Positions 1 through 9,122 are shown, numbered from the stretch's first letter. The stretch: DNA of 64,000 nt from Roseimaritima multifibrata (GCF_007741495.1 NZ_CP036262.1:6758001-6822000), one strand, 5' to 3'. Translations and numbers: made by a program. Notes: generated from the sequence alone by a model not told the origin.

Positions 1-493
1 ACTCTTCCAGCCAGAGGATCGATTCGATATCCAAATGGTTCGTCGGTTCGTCCAACAACAGTAGGTGCGGACGAGCGACCAGTGCCTTTGCCAACAGGAC
101 GCGACGTTTCATCCCACTGGAAAGGGTTTCAAACGCGATATCCGGATCCAGATTCATCTGAGAAAGGGTCTTTTCCAGGCGATGAGCCTGTTCCCAGGGC
201 TCGTCGCCGTCCGCCTCATCCATCCCCGCTTCGACGATTTCGTGGATCGTGCCGCTCAGATCGGCGGGCACATCCTGAATCAGTCGAGCGACCCGCGTAC
301 CGGCCTCCATCCCGACCCGCCCCCCATCCGGCTGAATCTCTCCAGCCAGCAGCTTCATCAAAGTAGTCTTTCCAGCTCCATTTCGTCCCAACAATCCAAT
401 GCGTTGCCCCGGTTCAATCTTCGCGGTCACCTCATCCAATAGAGCGGGTCCACGATAACCAATGGTCAATTCTTCAAGCGAAATCAGTGGCAT
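1..493 (-). CDS. uup: ABC-F family ATP-binding protein, Uup-like (partial, 3' end outside window)
   Basis: Reading from the ATG at 493, the first ~164 residues are present and the gene runs off the left edge. The Walker A motif GRNGAGKT lies near residue 37, an ABC signature written LSSGMKRR near 124, and Walker B LLLLDEPTNHLD near 145. No membrane segment is seen, which fits the soluble ABC-F class acting on ribosomes or DNA rather than in transport. The stretch VARLIQDVPADLSGTI resembles the matching part of Uup better than EttA, as I remember those proteins. The signature has Ser for the usual first Gly (LSGG). The assignment to ABC-F is firm; the Uup subtype is an inference from half of one domain. 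Confidence 0.85.
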   Translation of the reverse strand, partial: MPLISLEELTIGYRGPALLDEVTAKIEPGQRIGLLGRNGAGKTTLMKLLAGEIQPDGGRVGMEAGTRVARLIQDVPADLSGTIHEIVEAGMDEADGDEPWEQAHRLEKTLSQMNLDPDIAFETLSSGMKRRVLLAKALVARPHLLLLDEPTNHLDIESILWLEE

Positions 494-627
494 CAAATGA
501 CAGGGAGTATGAAGGAGAAAGAAAAACGCGAACTTCAAGGGAATCCAGCGATCCCTCTATTTTGTAGAACGATCCCGAGACTGGCTAGTGTCGCGTTTCG
601 GTTTAATTATTTAAGCCAGTCTTGAGG

Positions 628-736
628 CGGGAGCTGGGGAGACAAGGAGACAAGGAGACAAGGAGTTGGGAGTGAAGGAGTTGGGAGTGAAGGAGTGAAG
701 GAGTGAAGGAGTGAAGGAGTGAAGGAGTGAAGGAGT
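628..736. repeat. purine-rich octamer/heptamer tandem repeats (left arm)
   Basis: Tandem units GGAGACAA (from about 638), GGAGTTGG and GAGTGAAG follow each other with little else. The top strand is almost entirely G and A. The units are the reverse complement in style of those in the block at 823-995, so the two blocks form a loose inverted pair around a ~85 bp unique centre. Reading frames across it translate to short-period peptides and are not credible genes. Confidence 0.9.
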
Positions 737-822
737 TGCGCGGTCCATAATCATGGTGCTGTAGGCTCGGATTAGACCATGAGCATCGACAAAATGGTTC
801 CAGCAATACCTGATAGCAGCAA

Positions 823-995
823 TTTCCGTGTCTCCGTGTCTCCGTGTCTCCGTGTCTCCGTGTCTCCGTGTCTCCGTGTCTCCCACCTCCCACCTCCCAC
901 CTCCCACCTCCCAACTCCCAACTCCCAACTCCCAACTCCCAACTCCCAACTCCCAACTCCCAACTCCCAACTCCCAACTCCCAACTCCCAACTCC
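823..995. repeat. pyrimidine-rich octamer then heptamer tandem repeats (right arm)
   Basis: Six perfect copies of TCTCCGTG run from 831 to 878, preceded by one imperfect copy at 823. They pass into CTCCCAC units and then about twelve copies of AACTCCC from 912 to 995. Period and composition change sharply at each border, as in slippage-prone minisatellites. With the left arm, this fills most of the otherwise gene-free stretch 494-1087. Confidence 0.92.
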
Positions 996-1087
996 CAAAT
1001 ACGCTAAATTCCTGGGGGTGCTCATGGACGGCTTGATTCGTTCCGCTACCTCTTCCTCACGCCCCCTCTAACGTTGCCCGCTGAAAC

Positions 1088-2350
1088 TTGTACCTTTCTT
1101 CCCCCGACTTCCGCTGCACGTATTACCGTCTTCAAAATTGCTGGGTGATTGGCTGGCTGCTACTGCTGGCGGTGAGCTGGCGATTGTGGGTTCCCAGCGA
1201 CTTGTTTCCGTCGATTCCTCTGCTCGGCATCCCTTCGCTTCCCCCCGTGTTGGATGTTGTTTTATTGGGGGCCTGGGTTGCATTGCTGCTGGCGGTTATT
1301 GCTTTTGGTAAACGCCACAGAGAAGCCCTCTTTGTTGGCTTAGCCCTCTTGGGCGTTTGCCTGGTTCTGCTGAATCAGCATCGCTTGCAGCCTTGGTTCT
1401 ACCAGGCGATTTTGCTGTCCATTCTGTTTGCTGCACTGAAGCCAGAGCGAGGGTTGGCCGCGGTTCGCTGGTTGACCATTGGGATCTACCTGTTTTCATC
1501 GCTGGGAAAAATTGACTCTCAGTTCCTGCACACGGTGGGTCAACAGTTTTTGCAAACCATCGTTCAGCCGACCGGGATCGACATTTCCAGCTGGCCCGCC
1601 TCGTCCCGGTTGTGGATGGCGGGCCTGTTTCCGGCCGGCGAGTTCGTTATTGTGTTGGGGTTGATGGTTCGCCCCACTCGCAAGCTGGCGGCTTGGCTGG
1701 CAATCGGCATGCACACAACCATGATCCTGGTCCTCAGTCCTCTAGGACTGGGGCACCAACCGGGAGTGCTGCTATGGAACGTGATGATGATCGTGCAATT
1801 GATTGTGCTGTTCAGGCTGCTCGACCGCAGTCCAGCCGATGCAGCCCCAGCCAGTACAGAACCAGCCGCCCAAGCGGTGTCCCTGCCGCCCAAGCGGTTT
1901 GCAGCTCCCTTCGCTCTGGCGATTTTGGCGGCCGCGATGCTGCTGCCGCTGGGCGAACGATTTGGTTTCTGGGATCACTGGCCGTCCTGGGCACTCTATT
2001 CGCCACACAGCAGCCGTGTGGACCTGCAGATCCACGGTTCTGCAGCCAACAAACTACCTCCTCACATCAAGGCCCATCTGGCACCACCCGACGAGATGGG
2101 CTGGCAAACGCTCGCGCTTGACCGCTGGTCGATCGATACGCTGGGCGTGCCGATTTATCCGCAAGCACGTTTTCAGCTGGGCGTCGCCAACAGCGTGATC
2201 GATCGTTACGGACTGGAACGCGCCAGCCGAGGACGATTGCGCGGGGTCGCCGATCGCTGGACCGGGGAACGCGAAACGGTCTCTTTCCAAAACGCAACCG
2301 AACGAGAAAAACTAAGCGAGCGATACTGGCTTTCCAGCCAACCACGCTGA
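1088..2350 (+). CDS. polytopic membrane protein, DoxX/HTTM-like, function unknown
   Basis: A 420-residue protein from a TTG at 1088; no ATG lies nearby, so the start is uncertain and GTG at about 1145 is possible. The first ~265 residues carry seven or eight hydrophobic segments. Residues ~140-160 (GIYLFSSLGKIDSQFLHTVG) resemble the region found in DoxX, MauE and HTTM-type membrane proteins. A further membrane segment near 275 is followed by a ~110-residue soluble tail rich in charged residues. It could be a redox-associated or carboxylase-like membrane protein, but no catalytic motif is visible and I assign no reaction. It stands alone between the simple repeats and nagA. Confidence 0.75.
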   Translation: MYLSSPDFRCTYYRLQNCWVIGWLLLLAVSWRLWVPSDLFPSIPLLGIPSLPPVLDVVLLGAWVALLLAVIAFGKRHREALFVGLALLGVCLVLLNQHRLQPWFYQAILLSILFAALKPERGLAAVRWLTIGIYLFSSLGKIDSQFLHTVGQQFLQTIVQPTGIDISSWPASSRLWMAGLFPAGEFVIVLGLMVRPTRKLAAWLAIGMHTTMILVLSPLGLGHQPGVLLWNVMMIVQLIVLFRLLDRSPADAAPASTEPAAQAVSLPPKRFAAPFALAILAAAMLLPLGERFGFWDHWPSWALYSPHSSRVDLQIHGSAANKLPPHIKAHLAPPDEMGWQTLALDRWSIDTLGVPIYPQARFQLGVANSVIDRYGLERASRGRLRGVADRWTGERETVSFQNATEREKLSERYWLSSQPR

Positions 2351-2580
2351 AATTGCCTCGCCATTCGCTGGCAAACCAACTTCATGCTCTAAAGTGCTGC
2401 ACGCCCTAAAGTGATCGTGCGACAGATCGGGCACGGAAGTTCCCAAAGCCCGCTTCGGCGTCAGCAAGCGACGGTATTTTCCGCTTCAGCCCAGCAGCCG
2501 TTCGGGCGTCAGCCCACGGTTCTCTGGAATTACCAAAAGAACCGAGGCCAGCGTCCATACGGCTGGTTTGCGGACTGTCG

Positions 2581-3501
2581 CTAATTCGTTGCATCTAGCA
2601 AGCGACTTGCATTGCCACCGCAGTAGGCTTGGATCGTTTCGGAATCGATTCCTATCGATTTTAAATTCTCGATCATGCCAGGCATGGTCGCTGCAGAACC
2701 TGCCAGGTTCCCGCTTCCATCAAACCGCGGCGCGTCCCCTTCGGCGACTCGCACATCGCGTCCCGCCAAGCGGTAGACACCAGGGCCAAGTCCCGCTGCG
2801 GCAATCGCATCGGTCGTTATCCAGACGTTGTCTTTCGGAATCAGCTGCAGGTAATTCTGCAGTGCGAAAAGAGGGATATGATGCCCGTCGGCAATCAAGC
2901 CAATCTGCAATCGATCCGCCAACGACAAAACGCGTTGCACGATGTTGTCATGGCGATGCATTTGCATCGGACACCCGTTGCCCAGATGCGTAAACAGCTT
3001 CAACCCCGCATCGATCGACTCCTTCAGTTGATCCAAAGAAGGATCGCAGTGGCCGGCCGAAACAAGGACTCCCTGATCCGCCAAAAACGCAGTCGTTGCC
3101 GATTGCGGATCGCATTCAGGGGCCAGAGTCCAGATACGAACTTGGCCCTCAGCGGCTGCCAGCAACCGCTTTGCCACGTCCACACTAGCCAGCTGTGAAT
3201 GCTGAGGCGGATGCGCTCCGATAAAGCCTGGGCTTTGATTTAGGAACGGACCCTCCACGTGGAAACCGGCGACCATTTCGCGGGTCACGGGATTCTGACT
3301 AGCCAGTTCAGCCAGATTCTTGATGCGTTGTTCCATCAGCGGAACCGAGTCGGTAATGACCGTCGGCAAGAACCGCTGGACTCCATCCTGCCGCATCGCC
3401 TGGGACGCGTGCAGCAGGTCTTCGCCAGTGATATCCGCATCATTAAAATCGATACCTGCGTAGCCATTGACCTGCAGGTCTACAAAACCCTCCGAACTCA
3501 C
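2581..3501 (-). CDS. nagA: N-acetylglucosamine-6-phosphate deacetylase
   Basis: Removes acetate from GlcNAc-6-phosphate to give glucosamine-6-phosphate, the substrate of the NagB encoded just upstream. The amidohydrolase metal and catalytic residues are in order: HVEGPF with Glu83, SAGH with His151, THLGNG with His172, ADGHH near 204-208 and TTDAI with Asp231. At 306 residues it is shorter than the ~380 usual for NagA; the N-terminal beta-sandwich is mostly missing and the protein opens directly with GFVDLQVNGY of the barrel. The start is GTG, and the sequence GTGA makes it overlap the nagB stop, so the two are translationally coupled. Confidence 0.9.
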   Translation of the reverse strand: MSSEGFVDLQVNGYAGIDFNDADITGEDLLHASQAMRQDGVQRFLPTVITDSVPLMEQRIKNLAELASQNPVTREMVAGFHVEGPFLNQSPGFIGAHPPQHSQLASVDVAKRLLAAAEGQVRIWTLAPECDPQSATTAFLADQGVLVSAGHCDPSLDQLKESIDAGLKLFTHLGNGCPMQMHRHDNIVQRVLSLADRLQIGLIADGHHIPLFALQNYLQLIPKDNVWITTDAIAAAGLGPGVYRLAGRDVRVAEGDAPRFDGSGNLAGSAATMPGMIENLKSIGIDSETIQAYCGGNASRLLDATN

Positions 3502-4268
3502 GATACGCTCCCATCGGACGCACCGCTTTTGGTCGCTTCGCTAAGCAATTTTGCCGAAGCCGGATCCAACATCAAAGTGCAGGCGGCATGGTTTTGCAGG
3601 ATGGAGGCGGGAACATTTGGGGTAACCGCCCCTTCCACCGATCCACGCACTGCTTCGGCTTTCCGCTCATCCGGAACGCTACAGATAATCGTTCGCGTTT
3701 TCATGATCTGGTTGACCGACATACTGAGAGCCTGCTTGGGCACATCCGCTAGGCTTGCGAACCAACCTTCGCCAACCTGCTGCTGGCGGCAAGCTTCATC
3801 CAGGTCAACGATCAGATAAGGATCATTGGTTTCGAAGTTTGCTGGTGGGTCGTTAAACGCCAAGTGCCCGTTTTCACCAATTCCAACAAACGCGACATCG
3901 ACCGGCTGAGCCATAACCAATTGGCCAACCCGCGCGGCGACTTCCGCAGGCGAACCCTCTGCATCCAAAAACTGGAACGAGCCGATTGGAACCTGTTGGA
4001 CGAAGCGTTCATCCAAGTAGCGACAAAACGACGCAGGGTGCGAGCGATCGATTCCGATGTACTCGTCTAGATGAAATCCATCGACCATGGACCAGTCGAT
4101 GTCGGGCTGAGCAACCAGATGCTTCAATACCGTGAATTGAGACGCCCCTGTTGCGACAATGATCCGTGCTCGTCGGTTATCACTGATCGCATCACGTATG
4201 ACGGCGGCTCCTTTTTCAGCAGCCAGTTGACCCATTTTTTCAACATCGGAAGCAATGACGATGTCCAT
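3498..4268 (-). CDS. nagB: glucosamine-6-phosphate deaminase
   Basis: Converts glucosamine-6-phosphate to fructose-6-phosphate and ammonia, feeding amino sugars from chitin, peptidoglycan or marine glycans into glycolysis. GFHLDEYIG (catalytic Asp68 region) and VGIGENGHLAFNDP are typical of the NagB/6-phosphogluconolactonase fold; the residue at the E. coli Asp141 position is Asn, as in many short NagB proteins. I chose the ATG at 4268 (256 residues, opening MDIVIASD), where homology begins; an in-frame start upstream to 4334 exists but adds a non-conserved tail. It is first in a two-gene operon with nagA and divergent from the transporter at 4385. No regulator is adjacent. Confidence 0.9.
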   Translation of the reverse strand: MDIVIASDVEKMGQLAAEKGAAVIRDAISDNRRARIIVATGASQFTVLKHLVAQPDIDWSMVDGFHLDEYIGIDRSHPASFCRYLDERFVQQVPIGSFQFLDAEGSPAEVAARVGQLVMAQPVDVAFVGIGENGHLAFNDPPANFETNDPYLIVDLDEACRQQQVGEGWFASLADVPKQALSMSVNQIMKTRTIICSVPDERKAEAVRGSVEGAVTPNVPASILQNHAACTLMLDPASAKLLSEATKSGASDGSVS

Positions 4269-4384
4269 CGTGTACCCTATCTCGAAATCAGTATGAAACA
4301 TTGGGGATTCGTAACGCAGGCCGCACCGGCGCAATCTGCCGAACGCCCCACATTTGACTTAAAAAGAGAGTGTGGCATCCATCT

Positions 4385-5653
4385 ATGCAAAACGCAACGA
4401 CCGCATCGAATTCACGAAGAACCCCCATGGACTGGTTGCGTTCTGTCGGCCCTGCGGTGGTAGTCGCCGCGGTCGTCTTGGGGCCCGGCACGATCACGGT
4501 TGCCTCGCGCGTTGGCTGTGCCCTTGGGTACTCCGTTGGCTGGCTGGTTTTACTGGCATCCGGAATGATGGCAGTGATGACCATCGCTGCTTTGTATGCC
4601 GGAGTTTCCAGTTCGCAAACGCCTGGCAGTCGATTGCGGCAACGCTTTGGTCGTCCAGCGACGATTTCTATCGGCTTGGTCCTCTTCCTGATCGTGGCCC
4701 TGTTTCAATCTTCGAACAATCGAGCATTGCTTTTAGCGGCCGAGTACTTCATCCCTTCGATCAATGATTCCAAAGGACTGTCGATCGGTTTACTGTTCGC
4801 TTTTAACGCTTTTGTGATCCTCTTTTTCCTTCGCGCAAGAGACGTCTATAAAGTCATCGAATCGGCCATGCTTCTGATGGTCGGGACGATGATCGTTTGC
4901 TTTGCGATCAATGCCATCGCCGGAGGCGTCAGCCCCGGATCGGCCGCTGCCGGCTTGATCCCGACTCCCGATTCCGTTCGTGCAACCATGCAGTCCCTAA
5001 CCGGCGACATTCGCGCACTCCTGGCAACCACCTTTTCGGTTGCCGGAGCTTTCTACCAATGCTATTTGGTGCGAGAGCGCCGCTGGTCGGTCCAGGAAGT
5101 CAAATTCCGCTCGGTCGATAGCGCCATCGGCATCGGCACACTGGGCTTGCTAACGTTACTGGTAATGTGGACCGCCGCTGCGGCTCTTCATGGCAAGATG
5201 GAACCAAGCGAAGTCAAAGACATCGCATCGCTGGCAAACAGTTTGCGTCCAACCTTTGGTCCTGCGGCGACCATGGTGTTTGCGATGGGGATTATGGCCG
5301 GAGCCATTTCTTCATTCGTCGGAAATGCCTTGATCGGCGGAACCGTCTTTTCGGACTGCGTGGGAACGGGCAGCCGAGCCTCCCAGCCTTTCCCACGTCG
5401 TTTTACCGTCGCTGCACTGCTCGTCGGTTTGGTAATCGCTTCCCTATCGGTCCTCACGATCGAAAGCAATGTGAACTTCATTGTGATTGCCCAAGGCCTA
5501 ACAACGCTGGGACTGCCCGTGATGGCACTCGCCCTGCTATGGCTATTACTCGATTCCAAGATCGCCCCCAAGTGGTTGGTTGTGGGAACGCTGTTCGGGG
5601 TCCTTCTAACCTTCGTCGTCGCGATCGCAACGATCGTGAAACTGGTCTCCTAA
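4385..5653 (+). CDS. Nramp-related membrane transporter lacking canonical metal ligands
   Basis: About 422 residues with eleven or so membrane helices and the Nramp/APC fold layout. Helix 1 reads VLGPGTITVASRVG where true Nramp proteins have DPGN, so both helix-1 metal ligands (Asp and Asn) are absent. The helix-6 region reads SVAGAFYQCYLVRER, where Nramp proteins have a Met-Pro-His cluster. Family membership is supported by the whole pattern, but Mn/Fe transport should not be assumed. GTG at 4370 is an alternative start; ATG 4385 and ATG 4427 (MDWLRS) are also in frame. It diverges from nagB across ~115 bp, so a shared promoter region is likely. Confidence 0.8.
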   Translation: MQNATTASNSRRTPMDWLRSVGPAVVVAAVVLGPGTITVASRVGCALGYSVGWLVLLASGMMAVMTIAALYAGVSSSQTPGSRLRQRFGRPATISIGLVLFLIVALFQSSNNRALLLAAEYFIPSINDSKGLSIGLLFAFNAFVILFFLRARDVYKVIESAMLLMVGTMIVCFAINAIAGGVSPGSAAAGLIPTPDSVRATMQSLTGDIRALLATTFSVAGAFYQCYLVRERRWSVQEVKFRSVDSAIGIGTLGLLTLLVMWTAAAALHGKMEPSEVKDIASLANSLRPTFGPAATMVFAMGIMAGAISSFVGNALIGGTVFSDCVGTGSRASQPFPRRFTVAALLVGLVIASLSVLTIESNVNFIVIAQGLTTLGLPVMALALLWLLLDSKIAPKWLVVGTLFGVLLTFVVAIATIVKLVS

Positions 5654-5821
5654 CCCCGCTTGGGAAGCACCGACCAGGCCATAAGCGGCCTGGTCGGAAC
5701 CGGTCTAAAAACGTCCCAAGCCCCTCACCAGCCCTCCCTCTTTCCCGCCCTAACGGCGAACCAGACCCCGTAGCAGAAGAGCAACGGCTTTGCTAACCCC
5801 CAAAGTGGGAGTACAATAGGC

Positions 5822-5827
5822 TATACT
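5822..5827 (+). promoter_or_regulatory. possible -10 box (TATACT) upstream of the first DUF1559 gene
   Basis: TATACT lies 75 bp before the chosen start at 5902. The same hexamer precedes the second DUF1559 gene (7909-7914). No convincing -35 at normal spacing is visible, so this is suggestive only. Confidence 0.25.
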
Positions 5828-5901
5828 GAACCGTTAAGAAGGCCTCACTTAGCATGGCTTTTCTTTATTTTTCGTTCTTTATTCCTCTTGGGGCTTCAGC
5901 A

Positions 5902-6939
5902 ATGTCCAAACAGACTGAGATCAGACGCGGCTTTACGTTAGTTGAATTATTGGTCGTTATTGCGATCATCGGCGTGCTTGTGGGGCTGTTGCTCCCGGCG
6001 GTCCAAGCCGCACGCGAAGCAGCACGACGCATGCAATGCTCGAACAATTTCAAGCAGATGGGCTTGGCACTGCACAACTATCACGACACACATGGGAGCT
6101 TGGTTTACCGCAAGGGTGGCACTTCGCTAAACAGCGGGCGGCGAAGCGGATTCATTTCGTTGTTGCCCTTCATCGAAGCGGGCAACATGTGGGACCAGGT
6201 TCGCAACGGCACGCCTGCCGAAGGACCATCTGCTTGGTCGGGCTGGGCACCGTGGGACACATCACCGGAATTTGTCCGCTGCCCATCCGATTCTGGGATC
6301 CAGAGTGGCGGTAGAAGAAATTCAATCGGGTTTGTCATGGGAGACCAAATGAAGAACATCCGTGATGACACTTCCGCCCGCGGGATGTTCCAAGCCGGTA
6401 ACCAAGGCGTCAAGTTCCGCGACGTTACCGATGGGCTTTCCAACACGTTGATGATGAGCGAACGATTGTGCAACGAAGGGATGCCAAGCGGCCAGAACCC
6501 TGTTGCCGTTGGACTACGTCAAGTCGAATACAAGCGAGGCTTAGCAACGCCAATCGCGGGCGTCACCGATGCTCCTAACCTTTGCTACACCGTCGTCTCG
6601 GGGAATTATTTCGCCGACGGAACCACGGTTAACTGCCGCTGGGGCCGATACTGGCAAGATGGCCAACCGGCCTACATCGGGATCAACACCGTCCTTCCTC
6701 CGAACGGACCGGCCTGTGCCGAGAACGGATCATGGGGCGACCAAGACGAAATCATCGTTCCTCCATCCAGTCGCCACCCGGGTGGCGTCAACGGTGTGAT
6801 GGCTGACGGTTCGGTTCGCTTTGTGACCGAGACAATCGACACCGGAAATCTTGGCGTAGGCCAACCCGACCAAGGACCAAGTGTTTACGGAGCCTGGGGA
6901 GCGATGGGCTCCAAAGCAGGTGGCGATTCGCTTCAGTAA
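5902..6939 (+). CDS. DUF1559 pseudopilin-like protein (duplicate A)
   Basis: A 345-residue DUF1559 protein with a class III prepilin leader: basic [10 protein letters not shown], then Phe at +1 and [18 protein letters not shown] as the hydrophobic helix, so it should be cut and methylated by a prepilin peptidase. The family hallmark [17 protein letters not shown] follows the helix, and HPGG...ADGSVRF closes the domain. I chose ATG 5902 because the leader then has normal length; an upstream in-frame ATG at 5854 would put an extra hydrophobic stretch before it. It is nearly identical to the protein at 9756-10793 except for the leader. A hairpin terminator follows at 6984, then a lipoprotein gene. 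DUF1559 proteins are abundant in planctomycetes and their role is not settled. Confidence 0.93.
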   Translation: MSKQTEIRRGFTLVELLVVIAIIGVLVGLLLPAVQAAREAARRMQCSNNFKQMGLALHNYHDTHGSLVYRKGGTSLNSGRRSGFISLLPFIEAGNMWDQVRNGTPAEGPSAWSGWAPWDTSPEFVRCPSDSGIQSGGRRNSIGFVMGDQMKNIRDDTSARGMFQAGNQGVKFRDVTDGLSNTLMMSERLCNEGMPSGQNPVAVGLRQVEYKRGLATPIAGVTDAPNLCYTVVSGNYFADGTTVNCRWGRYWQDGQPAYIGINTVLPPNGPACAENGSWGDQDEIIVPPSSRHPGGVNGVMADGSVRFVTETIDTGNLGVGQPDQGPSVYGAWGAMGSKAGGDSLQ

Positions 6940-6983
6940 TCGCCCTCTTATTAGCTGATCACATCCCGATTAGCGTGCAAATC

Positions 6984-7025
6984 GTCAGGCGAGATTACTT
7001 CCATAATCCCGCCTGACTTTATTTC
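6984..7025 (+). terminator. hairpin terminator after DUF1559 duplicate A
   Basis: A 14-bp stem with one mismatch (GTCAGGCGAGATTA pairing with TAATCCCGCCTGAC), six-base loop, followed by TTTATTT. It separates the pilin-like gene from the lipoprotein gene at 7084. Confidence 0.75.
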
Positions 7026-7083
7026 CCATCGGACCGCAATCAGCGACTCCGTTTCTTTTTGTCATTCATTCCACAGGCTCGAC

Positions 7084-7617
7084 ATGCGCTTATTCAATCG
7101 CCGCACACGACAACGATACTCGGCCACCCCCCTCTTGCTGACTGCGGCTATCGGACTAGCTGCTCTTACTCAGATCGGCTGTGGTGGCCCTAGCAGACCT
7201 ACAACTTATCCAGTGACCGGCACCATCACCCAGGACGGGAAACCGGTAGCCGATGCGACCGTCTCTTTCGTTTCTCTTGACTCCAATCAAAGTTCCGTCG
7301 GCAAAACCGATGCATCGGGCAACTACCAACTGACCACTTTCGAAGCGAACGACGGGGCCCTTCCTGGACAGTACAAGGTCCGAGTCTTCAAATTCGAACC
7401 AACCGAAGAACTTGCGAACGTGGAGACAGCAAGCGACGTTGGCGAAGATGTCATGGAAGAAATGCCAAGCAACTATGCCGATCCCGCGGCATCCAGCAAA
7501 TCCGCGGATCCAAAAAACTTGCTTCCTGCGATCTACAACAGTGCCACCCGAACTCCGCTGGAAACAACGGTCACCGAAGGGGAAAACAAAGCGGACTTCA
7601 CGATCGAGGGCAAATAG
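7084..7617 (+). CDS. lipoprotein with transthyretin/carboxypeptidase-regulatory-like domain (duplicate A)
   Basis: 177 residues. A basic N-terminus (MRLFNRRTRQR) and hydrophobic stretch end in LTQIGC, a lipobox with Cys33, so it is probably lipid-anchored. The mature part has a beta-sandwich pattern seen in carboxypeptidase-regulatory-like domains: YPVTGTITQDGKPVADATV, then GKTDASGNYQLTTF and ALPGQYKVRVFKFEP. Such small proteins commonly follow DUF1559 genes in planctomycetes. It is a close paralogue of the protein at 10928-11461; the acidic centre (DVGEDVMEEMPS) is kept in both. Binding partner unknown; placement suggests it works with the pseudopilin. Confidence 0.88.
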   Translation: MRLFNRRTRQRYSATPLLLTAAIGLAALTQIGCGGPSRPTTYPVTGTITQDGKPVADATVSFVSLDSNQSSVGKTDASGNYQLTTFEANDGALPGQYKVRVFKFEPTEELANVETASDVGEDVMEEMPSNYADPAASSKSADPKNLLPAIYNSATRTPLETTVTEGENKADFTIEGK

Positions 7618-7680
7618 AAGAACGCGATTGCATATCAGACTGCAAACTCCTCCACCGCGGGAACGTGCAATTTATCGATG

Positions 7681-7752
7681 ACGGATTTTGTAGCCTTTCG
7701 CCCCGCGAAAGCAGCTCCAAAAGCACGTTCTTTCGGGGACCGAAGGGCGACC
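7681..7752. repeat. palindromic CTTTCGC/GCGAAAG repeat
   Basis: CCTTTCGCCCCGCGAAAG, then AGCTCCAAAAGCACGTTC and TTTCGGGGACCGAAGGGCGAC. The same unit, with the spacer CTCCAAAAGGACGTTCTTTC, forms the ends of the elements near 24.3 and 29.8 kb. Stands alone here in the gene-free stretch 7618-8089, which otherwise holds only the promoter-like TATACT. Confidence 0.7.
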
Positions 7753-7908
7753 TCAACCGGAAAAGACCTATGGTCGGCCCGCCGGGGGATCGCGTTCAGG
7801 CGTCGCAAAATCCATTATTCCTGCAAAAATTCTCCTCGAGGCGCGCCTGCACTACGACCACGAACGCCCCACTAACACCCCCTAAAGTTAACACTCCGAC
7901 CCTTGTCG

Positions 7909-7914
7909 TATACT
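7909..7914 (+). promoter_or_regulatory. possible -10 box (TATACT) upstream of the second DUF1559 gene
   Basis: TATACT with a possible TTAACA 15 bp upstream at 7888. It lies 176 bp before the start codon at 8090, implying a long leader if real. Confidence 0.25.
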
Positions 7915-8089
7915 AGCCTGCTGAGCAAGCAAGCTACTTGCGGCCTTAAACTTTCCTTCGCGCAGTCTTCATAGAGTTCATTTACTGTTTCGCCCACTGG
8001 GAATCGAGTTGTCCGGCAGACCGCCGCTGAAGCACGATTTCCAGATTCGCAATCATGTAAATATCTCTCTCTTAGTTGAAGGAAAACAA

Positions 8090-9103
8090 ATGCGTCGCAA
8101 TTGTGACGGAAACGTTCAGCAGACGTCTCGCCCAGGCTTTACCTTGGTCGAACTGCTTGTTGTGATTGCCATCATCGGCGTCCTGGTTGGCTTGTTGTTG
8201 CCAGCCGTACAAGCTGCCCGCGAAGCAGCTCGACGAATGCAATGCCAGAACCAGCTCAAGCAGGCTGGCTTGGCAGCTCACAACTATCAAGACACATTGG
8301 GGAAACTACCTAATGGGGGTCGCGACGGAGACCATCGCGTTCCTGACCCACTCGACGATTGCTGCAATTCGCAGACTCGTTACGGCTGGAGCTGGTCCTA
8401 TTCGATCCTTCCATACATCGAACAAGACAACGTTTACGACCTCTCGAGCGAATCCGACGACCCCTTGGTGGGATCCGGCGGAAACAACACCAAAGAAAAC
8501 ATCGTGGCCCAGACCGCAGTGCCGGTCTACAACTGCCCTTCCCGACGCATTTCTACGCCTTACGGCAGTGGAATGTACCGCGTCGACTACGCTGGAAACG
8601 CCGGGACCCGCGGTCCTGGTAGCGTTCGTGCTGCGGAAAGTAGCGGCAAGGATGGAGTGATCATTCAGACCGACCGTGCACGAATCCGCATCGAACAGAT
8701 TCGTGACGGTTCGTCCAACACGATCATGTTTGGCGAAAAAGCCCTGCATCGCGATTCCTTCGGCACCGAAGGTGGCGACAACGAACGCTGGAACAACGCT
8801 GGCTGGGACGAGGATATCGTCCGCTTTGGTGCTGGCAAATTGGCTGACGGTACCGTTTACGGTATCCCCCCAATCACCGACAACCGAGCAACCCACCAAG
8901 AATCGGGTGCGTGGACCACGGTCACCGATGCCGGGGGTATTTCCTGGGGAGCATGGCACCCATTCTTCGGATCATCGCACCCTGGCGGAACCAATTTCTG
9001 CCTAGCTGATGGATCGGTCCGCTTGATCGCGGAAACGGTCAACGGTGACATCTTCCGACTGCTAAGCGTCAGCAATGACGGGCAGCCTTTCGAAATGCCG
9101 TAA
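8090..9103 (+). CDS. DUF1559 pseudopilin-like protein
   Basis: 337 residues from ATG 8090, which is preceded by GAAGGA at good spacing; an in-frame start at 8009 is less likely. The leader is MRRNCDGNVQQTSRPG followed by [21 protein letters not shown]1559 landmarks [30 protein letters not shown] and HPGGTNFCLADGSVRLI are present. It differs clearly from the two flanking DUF1559 paralogues and sits between them as a separate lineage. A terminator hairpin and a 52-residue lipoprotein gene follow. Confidence 0.93.
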   Translation: MRRNCDGNVQQTSRPGFTLVELLVVIAIIGVLVGLLLPAVQAAREAARRMQCQNQLKQAGLAAHNYQDTLGKLPNGGRDGDHRVPDPLDDCCNSQTRYGWSWSYSILPYIEQDNVYDLSSESDDPLVGSGGNNTKENIVAQTAVPVYNCPSRRISTPYGSGMYRVDYAGNAGTRGPGSVRAAESSGKDGVIIQTDRARIRIEQIRDGSSNTIMFGEKALHRDSFGTEGGDNERWNNAGWDEDIVRFGAGKLADGTVYGIPPITDNRATHQESGAWTTVTDAGGISWGAWHPFFGSSHPGGTNFCLADGSVRLIAETVNGDIFRLLSVSNDGQPFEMP

Positions 9104-9122
9104 GCAAAATTAGCTGCGACCC

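Noticed and set aside
628-995. Regular repeats taken as a possible CRISPR array
   Set aside because: Units are 7-8 bp, contiguous and without spacers; no cas gene nearby.
603-1071. Open frames over the minisatellites (for example 603-1025 minus, 779-1036 plus)
   Set aside because: They translate to simple repeats ([20 protein letters not shown]) and overlap on both strands; not genes.
5854-5901. Upstream extension of the first DUF1559 gene
   Set aside because: It would add a hydrophobic segment before the prepilin leader; the leader has normal length when starting at 5902.
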